Below are positions 59,603-64,000 of a stretch of 64,000 nt of DNA, in pieces. The stretch comes from CAXPZW01 sp964221845 (GTDB lineage: Bacteria; Bacteroidota; Bacteroidia; Flavobacteriales_D; Sanyastnellaceae), in the NCBI GenBank assembly GCA_964221845.1, contig CAXPZW010000056.1, positions 1 through 64,000 of the forward strand, read 5' to 3'. The translations under genes were made by a program, and so were the position numbers. Numbering within the stretch: position 1 is the first letter of the stretch; each line of letters opens with the position of its first letter. The notes beneath the pieces are model-generated. The model was not told where the DNA came from. It saw nothing but the letters and a program-made list of their open reading frames with translations, and did not search any database.

Positions 59603-60142
59603 ATGAAATTTTCTAAACAACTCTTAACGCAAGCAACCCTTCTATGCCTGCTTGCGTCATGTACAGTGACGGTTCCGTACACAGCGGAGCTGCAACAGCA
59701 ATACGAGCTGGGTACCGCCCAGATCAGCCGCTTGCAGTTTTACCTTTCGGACCCGGTTGTTCTTTACAGATATGCGGAAAAAGGCCAGGCAGGCGCCAAC
59801 CGGGGGCAACTCGTGGTGGATTACGACCGACGTCTGGACGAAATCATCCTCCGACCCGGCACTCCCGGTGTGGTGGTTGGTTTTGACGAAGGGGCCATAT
59901 TGGTAAGCTTCGAACTCGGACAAGGGCGGTTTTTGGTTTTCGGAAACCGGTCTGGATCAGGAGTCTACCACCTGATGGTCGAGGAATGGACACAAAGACA
60001 CGGGAAGCTCAGTTACAGTGGAGACACGTACTTTGCACAACCAGGTTCGGGCAAAGCCCACTTGGAGGTCCAACTCCGCAAGCTTCGCGAACAGGCGCGC
60101 ACCACGCGCATCGTTCCCGGACGCACCCTGGAAGAACCGTGA
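59603..60142 (+). CDS. Small lipoprotein, function unknown
   Basis: This 179-residue protein has a lipobox (LLCLLASC, Cys near residue 19) and is predicted to be membrane-anchored. The rest has beta-rich character: LQFYLSDPVVLYRYAEKG, IILRPGTPGVVVGFDEGAIL, FELGQGRFLVFGN and KLSYSGDTYFAQPGSGKAHL. No known domain is recognised. ATG 59603 is chosen for the signal sequence. The upstream part of the frame lies in GC-rich intergenic DNA. Stand-alone. Confidence 0.75.
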   Translation: MKFSKQLLTQATLLCLLASCTVTVPYTAELQQQYELGTAQISRLQFYLSDPVVLYRYAEKGQAGANRGQLVVDYDRRLDEIILRPGTPGVVVGFDEGAILVSFELGQGRFLVFGNRSGSGVYHLMVEEWTQRHGKLSYSGDTYFAQPGSGKAHLEVQLRKLREQARTTRIVPGRTLEEP

Positions 60143-60487
60143 AAATTGACATATCGCGTGGTTAGACCTACCTTAAGTCTCTAGACCCAAAGGAACTAAC
60201 CCACTTTCATGATTTCCTAGACAAGGAGGCGGTGGTTTGAGCAGGCTACCGCTTTCTTCTTTTCTGGACCTTTCGTTTTGCGCCTGTCAAGGTCATTTAC
60301 CAAGTCATCTCTGCCATCCACAAAGTCAAACGGGCCTGCGGTTGGAAGTGACTGCTGAGATTGGGAGCTTTCGCGTATTCGCTCTAAGCGAGCAGTGAGG
60401 AGGAGGCGGGGGCGGCAGGGCCGGCAGCCCACGGGCGGGAACCGGCGCGGCCCTAAAAGAAGCCTCTGTCTGAACTAGGACGCTCCC
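60143..60487. other. 345-bp region without a convincing gene, strongly G-rich at its right end
   Basis: It lies between the lipoprotein stop and the LuxE-like stop. A hairpin GCGGT/ACCGC is at 60229-60252, and AGGGCCG/CGGCCCT arms enclose a 22-nt GC-rich loop around 60417-60454. A 71-codon minus-strand frame (60217-60432) contains FDFVDGRDDLVNDLDRRK, which looks protein-like, but its N-terminal half is arginine-rich and low in quality. This could be a gene remnant or an unannotated RNA. I cannot assign it. Confidence 0.35.
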
Positions 60488-61495
60488 CTAGTCCACCATC
60501 AAATTGCACCCACGCACATCCGAAAAGTCCACCCTACCCAGCACCTCAAACGTCCCATCCGGGTGGCAACGCCCCAAGTCCTGGGTCTCGATGAACGCGC
60601 AACTGTGCACGTTGGCCAAATCCAGGATGCGCAATACGCCGCTGCGGCCCTCTGGAACAGGCGCAAATGGGTCGCGCAGTTCGCGGGGGTAGACGCGCAT
60701 CCAATCGGGTGCGGTAAAGCGGCCGTTGCCTTTGGAGTAGGCTTGGCTGAGCAGTTCGGTCATGCCGTATTCGCTGTGTATCGCAGGGGTGTGCAGGCGT
60801 TGCTGGAGGTAGGCGTGCAAGGCTTCTTTGGTGAGTTCCTCGCGGCGGCCTTTCATACCACCGGTTTCCATGACCACAGTATGCTGCAAGGGAAGCGGAG
60901 CGGCCAAGTCCGCAAAGTCCATCAGCGCAAACGAGACACCCAAGAGTACCGTAGGCACGCCCGCAGCTTCGTTTTCGCGCACTTGGGTCAACAAGGCGGT
61001 GAGGTTGTCCAAGTAGAACCCGCTTTGATCGTAGTTGGAACCCTGAATGAGCGCGTCCGCCATGTGGACCAGTGAACTGCCTTGACGCTCGAGGTAGGCG
61101 GGCAACAAGCACAAGAAACACCACTCTGCCACGGGGCCGTATTGGCGCTCAAAACCCGCAGTAAAAGAGGCCTCATACAACGCTAAGTCTTGCACGTAAT
61201 GGCTGCTGGGCACGGCACCTGTGGTACCCGAACTGATGAATACCGCCTCAGCTTGGTCGCCGGTGGTTACACGGTGTTGCTTGAAAAAAGTGATGGGTAG
61301 AAATGGAATCTCTTCCACGGTTTGCACCGCTTCGGGTGCAACATCCAACAGCTCCAAATAGTTCTTGTATACAGGGATGTGCACGGCCTGGTGGCGAAAC
61401 ACCTCAAGTGCCGCATGCTCCCATTCTGGGGCAGTTCGCGGTTGCAGCAACCACGCTGCGCCGTCGAATCCCGATGATTGAAAGCCGGTCACCAC
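60488..61495 (-). CDS. LuxE-family acyl-protein synthetase-like enzyme
   Basis: The 335-residue adenylate-forming enzyme has the phosphate loop VFISSGTTGAVPSSHYVQDL, an N-terminal IPFLPITFFKQHRV, METGGMKGRREEL, and EYGMTELLSQAYSKGNGRF, corresponding to LuxE/acyl-protein synthetase. LuxE activates fatty acids to acyl-AMP and passes them to a Cys. No luxC or luxD partner is in the window, so a role in another acyl-transfer pathway is likely. A GTG at 61495 is taken as start, and a GTG one codon earlier is equally possible. The C-terminus ends DVRGCNLMVD. Confidence 0.82.
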   Translation of the reverse strand: MVTGFQSSGFDGAAWLLQPRTAPEWEHAALEVFRHQAVHIPVYKNYLELLDVAPEAVQTVEEIPFLPITFFKQHRVTTGDQAEAVFISSGTTGAVPSSHYVQDLALYEASFTAGFERQYGPVAEWCFLCLLPAYLERQGSSLVHMADALIQGSNYDQSGFYLDNLTALLTQVRENEAAGVPTVLLGVSFALMDFADLAAPLPLQHTVVMETGGMKGRREELTKEALHAYLQQRLHTPAIHSEYGMTELLSQAYSKGNGRFTAPDWMRVYPRELRDPFAPVPEGRSGVLRILDLANVHSCAFIETQDLGRCHPDGTFEVLGRVDFSDVRGCNLMVD

Positions 61496-61506
61496 GCGGC
61501 AATTGC

Positions 61507-61514
61507 TAGATTTG
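61507..61514 (+). promoter_or_regulatory. -7 promoter box (TAGATTTG), leaderless spacing
   Basis: Exact TAnnTTTG ending 6 nt before the ATG at 61521. Confidence 0.55.
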
Positions 61515-61520
61515 AACCGT

Positions 61521-62024
61521 ATGAAGTCACGTGCACTTTGGATGTTTTTGGCCTGCGGCGTGCTGCTCGCAGGATGCCTCGAAACTACTTCGTTTCCGGA
61601 TGAACCCGAGATTACATTTCAGGATTTTGTCCAATACCCCGATTCGGCCATTGTGACCATTGGTTTCACCGACGGCGACGGCAACTTTGGACTCGACCAG
61701 GCCGACACCACCGGTTCTTACTGCACCAACGGCTGCCTGTTCTACTGGAACTTCTTCTGCGAGTACTATGAGAAGGTGGACGGCGAATGGGTACACCAAG
61801 CCATCGACTGGACCGATCCGGACGAGTTGCCGTTTTACTACCGCGTTCCTCGCGTTATCCCTTCGGGGCAGAACCCGTCGTTGGAAGGTGAGATTGAAGT
61901 GGTGATGAAGCCCTTCTACTACTTGATTTCGGAGAACGACACCGCGCGGTTTGCAATCCGCGTGGCCGACCGGGATTTGAACGTGAGCAACACGGTGACC
62001 ACCCCCGCGTTTGTCAAGCCCTGA
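61521..62024 (+). CDS. Lipoprotein, function unknown
   Basis: This 167-residue protein has a lipobox (VLLAGC, Cys near residue 19). The mature part contains FPDEPEITFQDFVQY, VTIGFTDGDGNFGLDQADT with a calcium-loop-like acidic stretch, and two Cys in YCTNGCLFYWNFFC. Similar small lipoproteins with the GFTDGDGNFGL motif occur in Bacteroidota without known role. ATG 61521 is preferred to the TTG at 61503, which lies upstream of the -7 box. It converges with the Na/Pi cotransporter gene 6 bp away. Confidence 0.82.
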   Translation: MKSRALWMFLACGVLLAGCLETTSFPDEPEITFQDFVQYPDSAIVTIGFTDGDGNFGLDQADTTGSYCTNGCLFYWNFFCEYYEKVDGEWVHQAIDWTDPDELPFYYRVPRVIPSGQNPSLEGEIEVVMKPFYYLISENDTARFAIRVADRDLNVSNTVTTPAFVKP

Positions 62025-62030
62025 TCCGGG

Positions 62031-63767
62031 TTAGATCTCTCCGTCTAGCGCTTCGCTGATGGCCAGAATTTGATCGCCAGCAGTCTCCAACAAGCCCAAG
62101 GTTTCCATGTAGTACATGCCCGATTCGATGCTGTACTTGGCCTTTTCAATGTCCTTCAAGTGCTTCTTGCGCAGCTTGTTGTACTTGTCGTTGACGGCAT
62201 GCTCCAAGGTGCGCGCCGCCTCCACGTCCACACCTGGCTTGGTTTGACTCAGGTTGGCGTTCATTTGGTTGAGCGCATCGCCCAGGGTGTCAAACATCTC
62301 TTTCAAGTGCTCGCGCTGCTTGGGCACAAAGTACACGCGCTTTTCGCCTTTGACCTGGATGGTTTTGGACACCTGGAAGTACACGTCACCAATGCGCTCC
62401 AAGTCGTTGGCAATTGAAAGGAGTGAACGCACACGGTTACTGGTCTCCTCGGTCAATTCCGCGTTGGACAGCTTGGTGAGGTACTTGGCAATCTCCACCT
62501 CCATGCGGTCGGTCATCTGCTCGTAGAGGGTGATTTTGTCGATGGACTTGCTGAGTTCGCGCTTGTCGGAAATCTCCAGTTGATTGCGCACCATGCCGTT
62601 CATCTTGGTGGTGAGTTCACCGAATCGTGCCGCTTCCTTCTGGGCTTGGAAGAGTGACAGCTCAGGGGTTTCGTGCAAGCCACGGCCGATGTACTCGAGG
62701 GTAAATTCGTCGTCCCCGCCTTTGCTCTTGACCATGCGGGTCACCAGCTTGGCAATGAAGTCCACAAACCAAATCAGCAGCAGAGTATTGATGATATTGA
62801 AGCAGGTGTGGAAGAGCGAAAGTCCGGTTTGCGCGGCCTTGGCGTATTCCTCTTTGACCGCCTCGGTAGCCCCTTCTGCAAGTGGAGCGTTGGGGTTCAT
62901 GAGTCCGAAGTACTCTTCCAACGCGTACCCTACTCCGTTCAGGAATAAGGAGAACACAAAAATCATCCACAACACCCCGAAGATGTTGAAGATGAAGTGC
63001 GCCCGCGCTGCACGTTTGGCGTGTACGTTGCCGATCAGCGCCGCGAGGTTGGCAGTGATGGTGGTACCGATGTTCTCGCCCAAGACAATGGCCGCGGCCA
63101 GGTTGAACGGCAGACCACTGCCCAAGAACAGCAGGGTCAGCGCCATGGCGGCCGACGAGCTTTGGACAATCACGGTCAACAAGGTGCCGATCAGCACGAA
63201 GAACAGAATGCCACCAATGCCGCTGGAAGCCAAGTCATTCACCCACAAGATGAAGTCTTGGTTTTGGTCCAGATGGAGGTCCTTCACCACATTTTTCAGG
63301 GCTGAGAGTCCCAAGAACAACAAACCAAAGCCCATCAAGAATTCACCCAGTGATCGGTAACGGCTGCTCTTGACAAAGAGCATGGGGAAGGCCAAAGCCA
63401 TGATGGGAAGCGAGTAGGTCGACAGCGAGAATTTGCCCACGCCCAGCACGATGAGCCAGGCGGTCATGGTGGTTCCGATGTTGGCGCCCATGATGACCCC
63501 GATGGCCTGCTTGAGCTTGAGTAGCCCGGCGTTCACAAAGCTCACGATCATCACCGTGGTGGCCGACGAACTCTGGATCAGGCAGGTGGTAACAAAACCG
63601 GTCAGCACCCCGCTGAGTCGGTTGTTGGTCATGGCGCCAAGGATGTCGCGCAAACGCGATCCGGCTACTTTTTGAATGCCGTCGCTCATGACCTTCATTC
63701 CGAACAGGAAGAACGCCAAGGCTCCGACGACCTGGAGGACCAGGAAAATGATTTCACCTACACCCAT
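62031..63767 (-). CDS. Na/Pi-cotransporter family protein with PhoU domain
   Basis: The 578-residue protein has two Na/Pi-cotransporter repeats: FFLFGMKVMSDGIQKVAG with VTTCLIQSSSATTVMIVSFV, and the second with LLTVIVQSSSAAMALTL. The paired QSSSA motifs are diagnostic. The cytoplasmic C-terminus (about 360-578) is a PhoU-like helical bundle. It moves phosphate with sodium across the inner membrane and may regulate phosphate signalling. ATG 63767 (MGVGEIIFLVLQVVG) is chosen, because longer readings run through the -7 box at 63790. Confidence 0.93.
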   Translation of the reverse strand: MGVGEIIFLVLQVVGALAFFLFGMKVMSDGIQKVAGSRLRDILGAMTNNRLSGVLTGFVTTCLIQSSSATTVMIVSFVNAGLLKLKQAIGVIMGANIGTTMTAWLIVLGVGKFSLSTYSLPIMALAFPMLFVKSSRYRSLGEFLMGFGLLFLGLSALKNVVKDLHLDQNQDFILWVNDLASSGIGGILFFVLIGTLLTVIVQSSSAAMALTLLFLGSGLPFNLAAAIVLGENIGTTITANLAALIGNVHAKRAARAHFIFNIFGVLWMIFVFSLFLNGVGYALEEYFGLMNPNAPLAEGATEAVKEEYAKAAQTGLSLFHTCFNIINTLLLIWFVDFIAKLVTRMVKSKGGDDEFTLEYIGRGLHETPELSLFQAQKEAARFGELTTKMNGMVRNQLEISDKRELSKSIDKITLYEQMTDRMEVEIAKYLTKLSNAELTEETSNRVRSLLSIANDLERIGDVYFQVSKTIQVKGEKRVYFVPKQREHLKEMFDTLGDALNQMNANLSQTKPGVDVEAARTLEHAVNDKYNKLRKKHLKDIEKAKYSIESGMYYMETLGLLETAGDQILAISEALDGEI

Positions 63768-63789
63768 TGTGCCTTTGGTTGGACGCCCG

Positions 63790-63797
63790 CAAAAGTA
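63790..63797 (-). promoter_or_regulatory. -7 promoter box (TACTTTTG) for the Na/Pi cotransporter
   Basis: Exact TAnnTTTG on minus, 22 nt upstream of the ATG. The -33 side is not clear. Confidence 0.5.
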
Positions 63798-63971
63798 CCC
63801 AATTCCCATGCAGGGCGTGTAGGTCTTGCGCGGAACACTTAACGCCGTGAAAATCAAAAAAATGCACCGCCACTCTAGGGCCCGGAACCATTGTTAACGC
63901 GGATATAACATCCCTCGCGGGCAGTCCCAATTGGAAGGCCGAACTTTGCCCACCAACTTGCTTAAACGCTT

Positions 63972-64000
63972 ATGTCCACCTCATTGCCCAAACTGGCCTT
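63972..64000 (+). CDS. Possible start of a gene cut by the window edge
   Basis: ATG at 63972 opens MSTSLPKLA and runs off the window. A CTTTG word at 63944-63948 could be part of a promoter. Too short to judge. It is listed only so that the edge is not assumed empty. Confidence 0.3.

Overview
The window reads as a compact, gene-dense chromosome segment of a fairly GC-rich (by eye roughly 55-60 %) member of the Bacteroidota, probably a marine Flavobacteriales relative. The grounds are type IX secretion genes (porV, porU, porZ, porP/sprF, gldJ), cargo with type A C-terminal sorting domains, Cys-rich GCTDPxACNY repeat proteins, TAnnTTTG promoter boxes and weak Shine-Dalgarno signals. I see no IS element, prophage or CRISPR array. 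The exact genus cannot be told from sequence reading alone.

Layout. 198-5363: a giant repeat-rich surface protein. 5552-9711: a four-gene overlapping minus-strand operon of response regulator, His-rich porin, small PstS-like periplasmic protein and membrane histidine kinase. 9916-13039: exbB-exbD-tonB-folC. 13253-14995: rnhA and a glutaryl-CoA-dehydrogenase-like gene. 15050-17311: a Cys-rich T9SS cargo protein. 17650-22357: an overlapping operon of aminotransferase, GT-C glycosyltransferase, FkbM methyltransferase and nitrilase-family amidase. 22493-27735: a secreted subtilase facing porZ. 27866-28168: tRNA-Arg(TCG) followed by an unusual hairpin-rich block and a copy of the tRNA 3' end. 28344-30796: an MBOAT/AlgX-like O-acetylation pair. 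30841-39226: secreted endonuclease I, anmK, an acyl-CoA dehydrogenase, an 834-residue unknown protein and recG. 39361-44160: a 1599-residue T9SS cargo protein. 44165-46495: pyruvate dehydrogenase E2 and E1-alpha. 46714-48196: a VTC-domain/DUF4956 pair. 48207-58104: the T9SS/gliding block (porU-porV-ispF on minus; porP-gldJ and then murF on plus). 58141-63767: tyrS, two lipoproteins, a LuxE-like enzyme and a Na/Pi cotransporter.

How it fits together. The secretion apparatus (PorU sortase, PorV shuttle, PorZ, PorP, GldJ) lies beside its likely customers. Cargo falls in two classes. The proteins at 15050 and 39361 (and PorU and PorZ themselves) end in recognisable type A sorting domains. The adhesin (198), the subtilase (22493) and the nuclease (30841) carry GCTDP repeats and instead end in a short Cys-bracketed dockerin-like tail. 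That shared tail is the most interesting unexplained pattern here. The response regulator/porin/periplasmic protein/kinase operon is the best candidate for an incompletely described sensory system.

Many starts were set by position of the TAnnTTTG box. Several boxes lie only 5-6 nt from the start codon, which suggests leaderless transcripts.
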